The translations under genes and the position numbers were made by a program. DNA of 41,291 nucleotides. Source: Polyangia bacterium. Its GTDB lineage: Bacteria > Myxococcota_A > Polyangia > Polyangiales > Polyangiaceae. Positions 1 through 9,251 of the stretch are shown here, piece after piece (the stretch's first letter is position 1; the number at the start of each line of letters is the position of its first letter). Location of the stretch: contig JAUHZF010000032.1 in assembly GCA_030426145.1 (NCBI GenBank), positions 1 through 41,291 of the forward strand, read 5' to 3'. The notes below the pieces were generated by a model. The model saw only the letters and a program-made list of their open reading frames with translations. It had not been told where the DNA came from and searched no databases.

Positions 1-1
1 A

Positions 2-1042
<1,041 letters not shown>

Positions 1043-1738
1043 TCAACGCGAGGGCACGATCGAGGTGCTCACCTCGGTTAGGCCCTCGATCTGCACCACG
1101 CAGGTGTCGCCCGGCTTCAGAGGGCCCACGCCGGCGGGGGTGCCGGTGAGGATGAGGTCGCCGGGGGCGATGGTGACGGTCTTCGACAGGAAGGCGACCA
1201 CCTCCGGCACCTTCCAAATGAGCTCGGCGAGGTCGGCGTCTTGGCGGACCTCGCCGTTGACCAGGCATTTGATCGCACCGCGCGCCGGATGGCCCACGTC
1301 GGCGACGGCGTGCAGGGGGCCGATGGGCGCCGAGTGGTCGAACCCTTTGGCCATGGCCCAGGGGCGGCGCGTCTCTTTGGCCACCTGCTGCAGGTCGCGA
1401 CGCGTGAGGTCGTTGCCGGCCGCGTAGCCCCAGACGTACTCGTGCGCGTCATCCACGGAGATGTCGCGTCCGCCTTTGCCGATGGCGACCACGAGCTCGG
1501 CTTCGTGGTGGAGGTTCTCGGTGTCGGGCGGGTAGGGGATGGTGGCGCCACTGTCGACGACGGCGTCGGCCGGCTTGGCGAAGAAGAAGGGCGGCTCGCG
1601 ATTGGGGTCGCCTCCCATCTCGATGGCGTGCGCGGCGTAGTTGCGGCCGACGCAGAAGACCCGCCGCACGGGGAAGCGCTCGCTGCGGTTCGCGATGGCG
1701 ACGCTGGCGGGGGCGGGAGGGGGGAAGATGAACTCCAT
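1043..1738 (-). CDS. Fumarylacetoacetate hydrolase family protein (acylpyruvase-like)
   Basis: 231 residues covering the catalytic FAH fold, the size of short members (FAHD1-like acylpyruvases and fumarylpyruvate hydrolases). These cleave C-C bonds or decarboxylate 2-keto compounds with Mg or Mn. Visible signature: CVGRNYAAHAIEMG (res 29-42), the metal-ligand motif HHEAEL with E79 and E81, a third acidic ligand in GNDLTRRDLQ (D110), the lysine of AKGFDHSAPIG (K131), and LTGTPAGVG near the C-terminus. No signal peptide, so cytoplasmic. The ATG at 1738 is preceded by TATCAT six bases upstream (1745-1750) and no Shine-Dalgarno. The substrate cannot be told from sequence; short FAH proteins often process aromatic catabolites or oxaloacetate. 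Confidence 0.9.
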   Translation of the reverse strand: MEFIFPPPAPASVAIANRSERFPVRRVFCVGRNYAAHAIEMGGDPNREPPFFFAKPADAVVDSGATIPYPPDTENLHHEAELVVAIGKGGRDISVDDAHEYVWGYAAGNDLTRRDLQQVAKETRRPWAMAKGFDHSAPIGPLHAVADVGHPARGAIKCLVNGEVRQDADLAELIWKVPEVVAFLSKTVTIAPGDLILTGTPAGVGPLKPGDTCVVQIEGLTEVSTSIVPSR

Positions 1739-1744
1739 CGCGCG

Positions 1745-1750
1745 ATGATA
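1745..1750 (-). promoter_or_regulatory. Putative -10 element of a leaderless promoter
   Basis: On the minus strand TATCAT lies 6 nt before the ATG of the FAH-family gene, which places the expected transcription start at the A of the start codon. No Shine-Dalgarno is visible. Part of a pattern repeated across the window. Confidence 0.45.
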
Positions 1751-1894
1751 ACGCCCCCACCGAGAAACAAAAACGCCGCCGGCGACGACCCCACGAAGGA
1801 GCCATCGCCGACGACGTACCGAGAGAGAACCGAGAGCCAGAGAAGAGATGGGCCCGGGCGGAACCGTGAGCCGTTGGTACCGCCTGGGGAGTGT

Positions 1895-2943
1895 TCAGCG
1901 GGGGAGGTCGGAGACCTCGGCGTCGGCGCCGCAGGTGAAGCTGCCGGTCACCTCGTGGTCGCCCGACTTGGCCGTCTCGCAGGCGGCGCCGAGCAGCTCG
2001 ATGTGCTTGCCGTCGAGCAGGCGGTAATCCGAGCCGTAGGAGAGCGCCTGGTCGTCGAGAAAGACCTCGCCACCCTCGGCCGTCGCCTCGTCGATCTCGT
2101 TGGTGAGGGGGAGAATGCACGAGGTAGCGCTGGCCACGATGTCGCCGAAGGCGTCGAGCAGGCCCTGCTTGGTCTGGGGCTGGTAGAAGGTGGCGCCGGT
2201 CTCGAGACCGGCCCCCGCGTTGGCCATGTCCTGGAGGTGGTCGGCGCCCACGCCGTCACCCACGCCGAGCACGATGGTGCGAATCCCCTCGGCGGAGGCG
2301 GCGGTCGCCGCGTCGAGCGAGACGCCGCGGGCGATCTCACGCTCGTCGCTGTTGCGGGGATCCGGGATGGCGCAGGTGTCGGGCTCGCCGTCGGTGGCGA
2401 GGATGATGATCTTGGGGCCATCGCTGTCGAGCGCCGCGAGCTTGTCGGCCACCGCCGAGAGGGCCTCGCCGGTGGGGGTGTCCTCGTCGGGGTTGGCCGC
2501 GCCGTAGACGGCGTCCATCGCGTCGTAGTTGTTCAGCGCCACGTCGACCTCTTTCAGCATCGGGCAGGCGGGGCGAGACCGAAGCGAACCTGATCGTCGA
2601 GGTGGCTCACGACGCCGTCGCTCGGGCCCATCACCGCGTCGTAGAGGGCGTCCCAGCGGCTCTGCCCGTCGTAGTTCTCGGTCATGCTGCCGGACTGGTC
2701 GATGAGCAGCACCACGGTGGGGGTGCTCACCTCGAAGGTGGCGCTCACCTCGGCGCAGACGCCGACCTCGGTGCCGTCACCCAAGCCGGGGTCGAGGGCC
2801 AGGGGCGTGTCGTCGCAGACGTCGCCGACGCAGTCGACGTCACCGGTGGCGGGGTCGGTCTCGGAGGCGGTGCCGCAGGCGACGGCCGAGCCGGCGAGGA
2901 TGAGGGCGAGGGCGGTGCGGGCGATGGGGTTGAAGTGCGACAT
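1895..2943 (-). pseudogene. Frameshifted VWA-domain lipoprotein
   Basis: The N-terminal part (from ATG 2943, SD AAAGGAGG just upstream) begins MSHFNPIARTALALILAGS and has a lipoprotein-like AVACG site, a short acidic tether, then a VWA start with MIDAS motif DQSGSM. That frame ends at TGA 2554-2556. The rest of the VWA domain (PMLKEVDVALNNY, TPTGEAL, the acidic ATDGEPDTC) continues in another frame from about 2580 to the stop at 1895. The two parts join naturally by a -1 shift at about 2570-2580, as if one base (or 1+3n) had been lost. No slippery heptamer is visible, so decay or a sequencing error is likelier than programmed frameshifting. Only distantly related to the five VWA lipoproteins at 24.7-31.6 kb: it retains TDGEPDTC, which they lack. 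Confidence 0.75.
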
Positions 2944-3081
2944 GGGAACCTCCTTTGGGCATGACCCAGGGGTGAGCGTTGGGGTGCCGACCGGCGCCGT
3001 CGGGGGCGCGTCGGCTGTCACTAGGGCCCACGCATCGGCGGTGGAAAACCCTCACCCCGGCCCGCGTTTTTTTCTCCGAGC

Positions 3082-3127
3082 GTGCTTTTTTCTCGCCTAG
3101 AGCCCAGCCGGGCTGACAAAAAAGCAC
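3082..3127. repeat. Inverted repeat upstream of the kinase-sigma operon
   Basis: GTGCTTTTTT (3082-3091) is matched by its exact complement AAAAAAGCAC (3118-3127), ending one base before the kinase ATG at 3129. Inside is a second small hairpin, AGCCC-AGCC-GGGCT (3101-3114). A direct repeat TTTTTTCTC occurs at 3068 and 3086, 18 bp apart. The AT-rich tracts stand out in this GC-rich DNA. The site lies between divergent genes, so an operator or cruciform is more likely than a terminator. Confidence 0.55.
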
Positions 3128-3128
3128 A

Positions 3129-4235
3129 ATGGATCCAGAGCGATACGAGCGCCTCATGGACCTCTTCGACGAGACCTGTGAGCTCGCCCCCGAAGCGCAG
3201 CAAGCGGCCGTACGACAGCTCGCAGTGCAAGACGCCGACCTGGCCGAACGTCTCGCCAAGCTGCTGAAACACGACGCGGCCGAGGTCACGGTGCTCGAGC
3301 AAGAGCCGCAGGCGGTGCTCGCTCAGCTCCAGGTGGAGACCCAGCTCGAGGCCCCCGCGGTGGTCGATCCCTCGTTGCTGGCGGCGGGGACGACCATCGA
3401 CGCGTGGGAGGTGCTGTCTCCTCTCGGTGCCGGGGGGGTGGGCTTGGTCTACCGCGTGAAGCATCGGGTGCACGGCCAGGTCGCCGCCCTCAAGTTCATC
3501 CGCGCCGACGATGAGCAGAGCCTGCGCCGTTTCGAGCGGGAGTTTCGGGCCATCGCTCGCCTCCGCCATCCCGGCTGCGTGCGCGTCTACGAGCGCGGCA
3601 CGGCCGAGATCGGCCCCTACTTCGTGATGGAGCTCGTGGCTGGGGGGGACGCGATGCAGCTCGCCGGAGCGCCGGCGTCGACCTTGCTCCCCATCTTCGT
3701 CGGCGTGGCCGAGGCGCTGGCCTACGTGCACGAGGCGGGCATGCTCCACCGCGACCTCAAGCCCGCCAACATCCTGCTCACGGACGACGACCCTCCTCGT
3801 CCCAAGCTCGCCGACTTCGGCCTCGCTCAGCTGCCCGACGCCTCGGGTGTGCTCACGCACCACGGCGTGGTCGGCAGCCTCGACTTCCTCGCGCCTGAGC
3901 AAGTGCGTGGAGCGGGCGTGGGCCCCAAGTCCGACCTCTTCTCCCTCGGGTGCACGCTGTTCATGCTGTGGACCGGCCGCTCCGCCTTCCAGGGGGACAA
4001 CTTCGAGCGGCTCGTGGCGCGACGTCAGGGCAAGGCGCCGCGGCTGCACACCGTGCGTGACGCGCCGGGCCCCTTGTCCGACCTCGTGCACCAGCTGCTG
4101 CGTCCCGAACCCGCCGACCGCCCGGCCTCGGCGACCGCCGTGGCCGAGGCCCTGCGCGACCTCGTCGGAGCGGTGCTACCGTCGATGCCATGGCCGACGA
4201 AGCCTCGGAGGAAGATGGCCCCACGCCGGAGCTGA
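3129..4235 (+). CDS. Hanks-type serine/threonine protein kinase (soluble)
   Basis: 368 residues. Residues 1-55 are a helical segment (ERYERLMDLFDETCELAPE...LAKLLKHD) of the kind that precedes kinase domains in Acidobacteria, Planctomycetes and Myxococcota. The kinase domain spans about 92-345 with all core motifs: glycine loop GAGGVG (100-105), K122 in AALKF, HRDLKPAN (207-214), DFG (229-231) and APE (255-257), so it should be active. No transmembrane segment or sensory tail is seen. The 3' end overlaps the sigma factor start by 46 bases, so the two are co-translated. ECF sigma factors of the partner's type are known to be encoded beside Ser/Thr kinases, and phosphorylation of the sigma factor is the likely control. 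ATG 3129 follows the inverted repeat directly, with no clear SD. Confidence 0.92.
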   Translation: MDPERYERLMDLFDETCELAPEAQQAAVRQLAVQDADLAERLAKLLKHDAAEVTVLEQEPQAVLAQLQVETQLEAPAVVDPSLLAAGTTIDAWEVLSPLGAGGVGLVYRVKHRVHGQVAALKFIRADDEQSLRRFEREFRAIARLRHPGCVRVYERGTAEIGPYFVMELVAGGDAMQLAGAPASTLLPIFVGVAEALAYVHEAGMLHRDLKPANILLTDDDPPRPKLADFGLAQLPDASGVLTHHGVVGSLDFLAPEQVRGAGVGPKSDLFSLGCTLFMLWTGRSAFQGDNFERLVARRQGKAPRLHTVRDAPGPLSDLVHQLLRPEPADRPASATAVAEALRDLVGAVLPSMPWPTKPRRKMAPRRS

Positions 4236-4717
4236 TGACGCAGCTCTACACCGAGCTGCGCAAGCTCGCGGAGGGTTACTTTCGTCGCCAGCCGCAGGGT
4301 CACACCCTGCAGCCCACGGCCCTGGTGCACGAGGCCTTCCTCAAGTTGACCGCAGGCTCGGAGGCCTACGCCGATCGCGAGCACTTCCTGGCCGTCGCGG
4401 CCACGGCCATGCGCCAGGTGCTCGCCTCGCACGCGCGTCGCCGCCGCGCGACCAAGCGCGGCGGTGATCAGCTGCAGGTCACCTTCACCGGTCTCGAGCT
4501 GCCCGACCTCGATCAGGGCATCGATCTGGTGGCGCTCGACGACGTGCTCGGTCAGCTGGAGTCGCTGCACCCTCGACAGGCCCGCGTGGTCGCCTACCGC
4601 TTCTTCGGGGGGCTCACGGTGCCCGAGATCAGCCGCGTGCTCGACGTCTCGGTCACCACGGTGGAGAAAGATTGGCGCCGGGCGCGTGCCTGGCTCGCCT
4701 CCGAGCTCGAGGGCTAG
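4190..4717 (+). CDS. ECF-type RNA polymerase sigma factor (TIGR02999-like)
   Basis: 175 residues with the layout of the ECF family often paired with Ser/Thr kinases (TIGR02999-like, ECF43 type). The region-2 part holds LYTELRKLAEGYFRRQPQGH and LQPTALVHEAFLKL (res 18-53) and a basic stretch SHARRRRATKRGG. Region 4 is GQLESLHPRQARVVAYRFFG, then the helix-turn-helix LTVPEISRVLDVSVTTVEKD. It directs RNA polymerase to target promoters. No anti-sigma gene is nearby; the overlapping upstream kinase gene is the natural partner. The TAG at 4715-4717 abuts the stop of the convergent gene at 4718. Family assignment from memory of the motif. Confidence 0.9.
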   Translation: MADEASEEDGPTPELMTQLYTELRKLAEGYFRRQPQGHTLQPTALVHEAFLKLTAGSEAYADREHFLAVAATAMRQVLASHARRRRATKRGGDQLQVTFTGLELPDLDQGIDLVALDDVLGQLESLHPRQARVVAYRFFGGLTVPEISRVLDVSVTTVEKDWRRARAWLASELEG

Positions 4718-6349
4718 CTACTCGATCAGCTCACGGTGGGCATCGCAGATGCAGCCCTGCTCACTGGTGAAGACGATGCCTCGCGCCGGCCGGCCGAGGC
4801 CCTTCTGACAGCAGGCCCTGCAGTCTTCGATCGACTTGTGCCCCTCGAGACACCGGAAGGGGACGTCACAGACGCAGTCGCCATCCACCATCTCGTACTC
4901 GCTGTCACAGCAGTCTGCGCAAGACGCATCGGTGAGGGCCGTGTCGAGGCAGGCGTCGGCCTTGCCCTCCTGGGAGGCGATGCGTTGGTCGACGGTGCCG
5001 CCGAGACCGCTGGGGGTGTTGTTGGCCTCGAGCGGTCCCCACCAGTTGATGGCCAAGGCGATGGGAAACACGAACCAGGCCATGCGATTGGACGCGGTGG
5101 CGGCCATCTCGCCGTCCTGTCCCAGCGCGAGCGTCGAGAAGAGCCGCCAGCCCCCGACCACGATGCTCGCCAGGAGGAAGGCGTCGAGCCAAGCACCGAA
5201 GAGCCAGCCCCCATTGCCGTAGAAGATCGACTGGCCACGCGACAGGCGCAGCCCGGTGAATAGGAGCCCCACCGCGAGTAGGGCGGCGGCCGCCATCCAC
5301 GCCCGCGACGAGGGCGGGGATGCCGGGGCGGGCATGGATCCCGCGCCCATGCTCCCCGGGGCCAAGCTCCCGAGGGCGGTGCCGGTGGCAGGCGTGCCCG
5401 GCCGGGGCGGGATCGCGGTTCCCGCGACGGGGGTGGGCTGCCGAACGGGCCCGTCGAGCTCCATCGCGAGCGGCTCTGCGGGGCGGGGAACGACGATCGG
5501 CACCTCAGGCTGCGGCGGGGCTCCGGAGGGTCCTGGGGCCGCCGCGGGTCGTGCCGGAGCGACCGAGTCAAGCGGCGCGTCGGAGACGCCGGGAGGACCG
5601 GACGAGTGGGGCCGCCCCGACCCCAAAGGCCGGTGGGTGTCGAGCTCCCACGCGTCCGGGGAGGCGGGCTCCTCGTCGGCGATGGGCAGGGCGGCGGGGG
5701 CCGGGATCTTCGGCAATGGACGGCGCGCCGGGGACAATGCCGGCGGCGCCGCCGACCCTTTGCGGCGCCCGAACAGCGCCCCTGGCGGTTCAGACTGCGA
5801 GCTCGATCCAGCGATGCGCGTCGCTGCTTGCCGGCGTCGCATCACCTGCGGAGGGATGGGTCGGTCGGGCTGACTCTCCTCAGGGGGGATGAACTCCTGG
5901 GGCTCTACCCTGGGCCCTGGCGGCATGGAGTCGACCGGGAACTGCGAGCTCGCCGGGACCTCGGAGGCGCCTGGCGTCAGAGACGACGGCGGAGGTGCCG
6001 ACGCACCAGGGAGCTCGGATACACCAGGAGCCAGCGAGTCCACCGGGGCCAGGATGCTCATCGCGGGCGCCCGCGGTTTGGGAGGTGGCGGCTCGGACGC
6101 CGTGACGGCCTCCATCATCCCGCTCGACATGCGGGCGGGCCGGACCATCACCTCGCCGCCGAGCTTGCGGAGGGCGCGGGCGATCTTCTCACCTTTGGCC
6201 TTGGGGACCCGCCGCTTCACGATGCGGGGCACGGTCTGCTCGAGCTCGCGGGCCTTCTCTTCGTCGAGGCGGAAGGTGCGCATGAGCCCCGGCACCGGAT
6301 CCCCGGCGTCGGGCGAAAAGCTCATCACCCAGACGTCGTAAAGCGCCAA
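4718..6349 (-). CDS. Membrane protein with L7/L12-like N-terminus and Cys-rich C-terminus
   Basis: 543 residues, function unknown. Residues 1-75 (RTFRLDEEKARELEQTVPR.VKRRVPKAKGEKIARALRKLGGEV) resemble the C-terminal fold of ribosomal protein L7/L12, seen as a stand-alone domain in some myxobacterial proteins. A Pro/Ala/Ser-rich linker of about 250 residues follows, then three hydrophobic segments (AWMAAAALLAVGLLFTGL, AFLLASIVVGGWRLF, MAWFVFPIALAINWW). The tail has about a dozen cysteines in pairs and CxxC/CxC spacings (SCADCCDSE, CVCDVPFRC, CRACCQKG, CICD). The start is TTG at 6349, preceded by GGGGGAG at 8 nt; the conserved-looking N-terminus begins right there. Which side of the membrane the Cys domain faces is unclear. 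Confidence 0.75.
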   Translation of the reverse strand: MALYDVWVMSFSPDAGDPVPGLMRTFRLDEEKARELEQTVPRIVKRRVPKAKGEKIARALRKLGGEVMVRPARMSSGMMEAVTASEPPPPKPRAPAMSILAPVDSLAPGVSELPGASAPPPSSLTPGASEVPASSQFPVDSMPPGPRVEPQEFIPPEESQPDRPIPPQVMRRRQAATRIAGSSSQSEPPGALFGRRKGSAAPPALSPARRPLPKIPAPAALPIADEEPASPDAWELDTHRPLGSGRPHSSGPPGVSDAPLDSVAPARPAAAPGPSGAPPQPEVPIVVPRPAEPLAMELDGPVRQPTPVAGTAIPPRPGTPATGTALGSLAPGSMGAGSMPAPASPPSSRAWMAAAALLAVGLLFTGLRLSRGQSIFYGNGGWLFGAWLDAFLLASIVVGGWRLFSTLALGQDGEMAATASNRMAWFVFPIALAINWWGPLEANNTPSGLGGTVDQRIASQEGKADACLDTALTDASCADCCDSEYEMVDGDCVCDVPFRCLEGHKSIEDCRACCQKGLGRPARGIVFTSEQGCICDAHRELIE

Positions 6350-6441
6350 GGCTCAGGCTCCCCCTGCTCCTCTGCGAACCATGTTCGCTCAACTTACTGC
6401 AAGCGCGCCCGCGCGTCGTCATTCTGGCGGTGTAGCCTCAC

Positions 6442-6654
6442 ATGCGCGCGTTCCTGGTCGGGGGCCTGCTGTTGAGCCTCGTCGGTTGCTCCGACGAGGA
6501 GACCCGCCTCGCTGTGCCCATCGACGGGGGGGCGTGGTCGAGACGGTCGGCATTCGGGGCCTTCAAACCCACCGACACCCCGGTCTCGAGCGGTGCGGGA
6601 ACGACGGTCGCTCCCTCCGGTCCGCTGTGCCTGCCTACCAGGCGACGGAGGTGA
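6442..6654 (+). CDS. Short putative lipoprotein, possibly truncated
   Basis: 70 residues beginning with a good lipoprotein signal (MRAFLVGGLLLSLVGCSDEE, lipobox LVGC). After about residue 30 the sequence is featureless and Arg-rich, and the end overlaps the convergent gene by 20 bases. A run of seven G at about 6525-6531 lies where plausible sequence stops, so a frameshift there could have cut a longer lipoprotein. No long alternative frame clearly continues it. TAGCCT (6433-6438) lies 3 nt before the ATG. Real signal peptide, doubtful product. Confidence 0.4.
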   Translation: MRAFLVGGLLLSLVGCSDEETRLAVPIDGGAWSRRSAFGAFKPTDTPVSSGAGTTVAPSGPLCLPTRRRR

Positions 6655-8146
6655 TGAGGGTCACCATGTCGTCTGTGAACGTCTGGCTGCCGACCTGGGC
6701 GGTGCCATCCGGCTCGATGAACCCGATGTAGAGGAGCTGGGCGTCGGAGGCCTTGAAGTCCACGGCGACGACGTCACCGGTGACTGGGGTTTCCAGCCAT
6801 GCCACGCGTCCATCCGCGGGGTCGATGGCGCCGATGTACGGAGTGCGGAATACGCGATCACCGAAGTCGTCGACGACGACCCCGCCACTGACCTCGCGCA
6901 GCCTTCCGTTGGTCTGCCCACAGAAGGCGAGCCGGCCATCTGGAGCTAGAGCCAGTCCGGTGATGGCTGGCTGAGCGACGATGTTGGGCGGGCCGTTCTC
7001 AGCCACGAATCCTGTCGTGTAGAGGACCTCGCCCTGCGGGTTCAGCCTCGCGATGACGGACGGAGCGCCCTTCGGAAAGGTGACCGCTAGGTCCCCGAGG
7101 CGTATCTCGGTGCTCAGCCAGGTCTTGGCCGCGAACGCTGCGCCGCCGGGATACCCAGCGACGGCCACTGGGGACACGTCGTCGTCGGAGGTGATTCGAA
7201 GCATGGGTCCCTGACCACTTGCATCCAGAAGGCCCACGAACCCTACCTCTTGGGATGGGTCGGTTGCGATGGGCCGTCCGGCGAGTGACGCTCCGGTGCC
7301 ACCTACCCTGCCAAGCGATAGGCACCGGTCGGCTGCGAAAGCCGTGAGTGGCACCCGGTCGGCGCCGACCAAAGGGAAGCTAGCTTCGAGCTGAGGCTGT
7401 CCGGTCGCCGTGTATGCTGCGCATGACACGAGCTCGGAGCTCGTGGTTGGGGGGGCGGCCCCGTAGGTGGCGAGCCCGAGCTCCTGACCCGCATGTGAGA
7501 GTTCGAGGTGCAACCGACCCGTTTCACCGTGCGAAACCACGGTGCCAGCCTGCGAGGTGACCTCGAAGGCGGTCGAGGTCTCGACACGAAGCTCCAGCGC
7601 GACGCCGCCCGGCGTCGACGCGAGCGAAAGGACCGAGACGATGGGTGTGGAGAAGGCATCCTTGGGCATCGGGCGAATCAAGAGCTCGTACGTCGAAGCG
7701 AGCGTGCCATCGTCGTCGAAGGCGAGCAGGTGGCAGCTGCGAAGTGCGTCATCGACGTAGTTCGGGCTACAGCTTCGCTCGACCAAGGTGCTCACACCTT
7801 GGCCGTCCACGACCGTGAGATCGCCGATGTGATGTGCCGAATCTGGGCACGAGCCACAGCTCAACGCGTAGGCACGTCCGTCGTCGGCGATGTCCGCGCC
7901 GATGACCGTAAAGCGAGAGCCGCCCGCATACTGGGTGCTGATCGCGGCCGTCCAGAGGGGCGTACCAGGGGGGACGGACGGGGGTCCCCCGCCAACGCCC
8001 GCGGCGCCACCTTCCCCTTCCGCTCCTCCCGCCCCGCCGGAACCCTGGCTGGTCGAGCCTCCCGAGGACGTTGCCGGATCCGCTTCCGTGCCTCCGCAAC
8101 CCAGCCAAAAGACGACCCCTAGCACCAAGCAACGTTTGACATTCAT
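6635..8146 (-). CDS. Secreted lipoprotein with beta-propeller-like repeats
   Basis: 503 residues. Starts with a type-II-like signal peptide (MNVKRCLVLGVVFWLGCGG) and a Gly/Ser/Ala tether to about residue 55. The rest is a beta-rich exported domain with recurrent patterns of the type 'DDGRAYALSCG', 'DDDGTLASTYEL', 'PDGRLAFCGQ' and 'ADGRVAWLETP', as in propeller-type proteins of myxobacteria. No catalytic motif seen. It follows the TPR/PEGA-like gene by 57 bases and is probably in the same operon. A perfect 7-bp hairpin ends immediately before its ATG. The protein at 38680-40185 has the same architecture. Function unknown; likely anchored in the outer or inner membrane. Confidence 0.75.
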   Translation of the reverse strand: MNVKRCLVLGVVFWLGCGGTEADPATSSGGSTSQGSGGAGGAEGEGGAAGVGGGPPSVPPGTPLWTAAISTQYAGGSRFTVIGADIADDGRAYALSCGSCPDSAHHIGDLTVVDGQGVSTLVERSCSPNYVDDALRSCHLLAFDDDGTLASTYELLIRPMPKDAFSTPIVSVLSLASTPGGVALELRVETSTAFEVTSQAGTVVSHGETGRLHLELSHAGQELGLATYGAAPPTTSSELVSCAAYTATGQPQLEASFPLVGADRVPLTAFAADRCLSLGRVGGTGASLAGRPIATDPSQEVGFVGLLDASGQGPMLRITSDDDVSPVAVAGYPGGAAFAAKTWLSTEIRLGDLAVTFPKGAPSVIARLNPQGEVLYTTGFVAENGPPNIVAQPAITGLALAPDGRLAFCGQTNGRLREVSGGVVVDDFGDRVFRTPYIGAIDPADGRVAWLETPVTGDVVAVDFKASDAQLLYIGFIEPDGTAQVGSQTFTDDMVTLITSVAW

Positions 8147-8165
8147 GCCTTCGAGACACGAAGGC
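8147..8165 (-). promoter_or_regulatory. Hairpin abutting a start codon
   Basis: GCCTTCG and CGAAGGC form a perfect 7-bp stem with a 5-nt loop. On the minus strand it ends exactly at the ATG of the lipoprotein gene (8146) and covers the position where a ribosome binding site would lie. It could restrict translation or act as an intercistronic processing or weak termination signal; there is no U-tract. Confidence 0.4.
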
Positions 8166-8203
8166 CTCGCGCCGCTATCAAGCCCAGCAAGATCGCGACG
8201 AGC

Positions 8204-9199
8204 TCAGAAGCGCACGGATAGACCCCTTGCGTCGACGACGACGTCGTCGTCCTCGGGCGCCAAGACGACGCCGATGATCGCGGCGGCGATGGCCCCGCCC
8301 CCGAGAACGACGAGGCCAGTTCCGAAGCCGAGGTCGCGGTCACGCCGTTGGTTGTCCGGCCCGGGATCGTAGCTTCCGGGCGGGGTGGGGTCACAGGCCT
8401 CTAGCGAGCCGCCGCAGAGCTCGAGCTGGCGGTCGACCACGTGGCGGTAGTCGACGTAGAGCGGGATCGAACCTGCTACGGCTGCGATGCCGAGCGCCCC
8501 CGTCACCCAGCTCCATGTAGGGACCTGCAAACCCGTGTCGGGCGGAGGTGCGGGCACGATCACCACGGGGGGAAGAGGAGGCGGCAACAGCGCCGGAGGT
8601 GCCGGCGGCGGCAGCGGCAGCTGACGCTCTCCCAGCTCGAGCACGACCACGCGGTCGTCTCCGTCCTTCACGGTGAAGGAAGTGACGCGAGGGTCGTAGC
8701 CGTCCGCTTCGGTCGTGAGCCGATGCTCTCCTGCGTCGAGCCGCAGCGGCACCGCGAGCTCATGCGTTGCGACGAAGCGATCGTCGAGCGAGATCCGCAG
8801 CGTGGAGGGCAGCTCGTCGGGGAGTCGAATCGTGACGCGCGGCGCGAGTCTCTGCAGCTCCTCCACCTGGGCTTGCGCCTCTTCGAGACGAGGATCGCCC
8901 TGCTCGAGCAGGGCTGCAGCCTCCTCGAAGTGGGCCAAGGCCGACGCCAGCTGCCCGAGACCGCGGTGACAGCGGCCGAGGTTGAGCAGGGTGCTTCCTC
9001 GACGAAACAACGCGAGGGAGGCGGCGAAGGTCTTGCAAGCGTGTTCGAGGTCGCCTGCATCTGCCGCCTCGTGCGCCTCGAAGAAGAGTGCTCGTGCGCG
9101 CTCTTCGTCCGAGGGGTCGTCGGCTTGGGCGGAGCCGCTCGCCACGGTGATCATGGCGAGCAGCGCACCCGACCATCGATGTCGTGCTCGACACGGCAT
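8204..9199 (-). CDS. Exported protein with TPR-like and PEGA-like domains
   Basis: 331 residues from ATG 9199; the open frame extends upstream but the signal peptide (SGALLAMITVASGSAQA, res 10-26) fixes the start. Residues 30-118 look like TPR helices (EAHEAADAGDLEHACKTFAAS, LLNLGRCHRGLGQLASALAHF). Residues 119-190 are a PEGA-like beta domain (RVTIRLPDELPSTLRISLDD ... LDAGEHRLTTEADGY). A Pro-rich stretch (195-222) precedes two hydrophobic helices (232-250 and 291-314). This architecture is common in myxobacterial envelope proteins, where it is thought to mediate protein or peptidoglycan contacts. TAGACT lies 8 nt before the ATG with no SD, so the mRNA may be leaderless. Confidence 0.8.
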   Translation of the reverse strand: MPCRARHRWSGALLAMITVASGSAQADDPSDEERARALFFEAHEAADAGDLEHACKTFAASLALFRRGSTLLNLGRCHRGLGQLASALAHFEEAAALLEQGDPRLEEAQAQVEELQRLAPRVTIRLPDELPSTLRISLDDRFVATHELAVPLRLDAGEHRLTTEADGYDPRVTSFTVKDGDDRVVVLELGERQLPLPPPAPPALLPPPLPPVVIVPAPPPDTGLQVPTWSWVTGALGIAAVAGSIPLYVDYRHVVDRQLELCGGSLEACDPTPPGSYDPGPDNQRRDRDLGFGTGLVVLGGGAIAAAIIGVVLAPEDDDVVVDARGLSVRF

Positions 9200-9207
9200 G
9201 CGACGCA

Positions 9208-9213
9208 AGTCTA
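9208..9213 (-). promoter_or_regulatory. Putative -10 element, leaderless promoter
   Basis: TAGACT on the minus strand, 8 nt before the ATG at 9199. It sits inside the palindrome GTCTAGAC, followed by a second palindrome GACCGGTC sharing its end. No SD is present before the gene. Confidence 0.4.
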
Positions 9214-9251
9214 GACCGGTCGGTCCGCGCACGGGGCGCCTTCGCGACGGC

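Noticed and set aside
2554..2590. Programmed -1 frameshift in the VWA gene
   Set aside because: No slippery heptamer or downstream pseudoknot is evident; a lost base is simpler.
1241..2593. 450-aa plus-strand frame over the FAH and VWA genes
   Set aside because: It crosses two genes with clear domains on the minus strand and has Gly/Val/Arg-rich composition typical of antisense frames.
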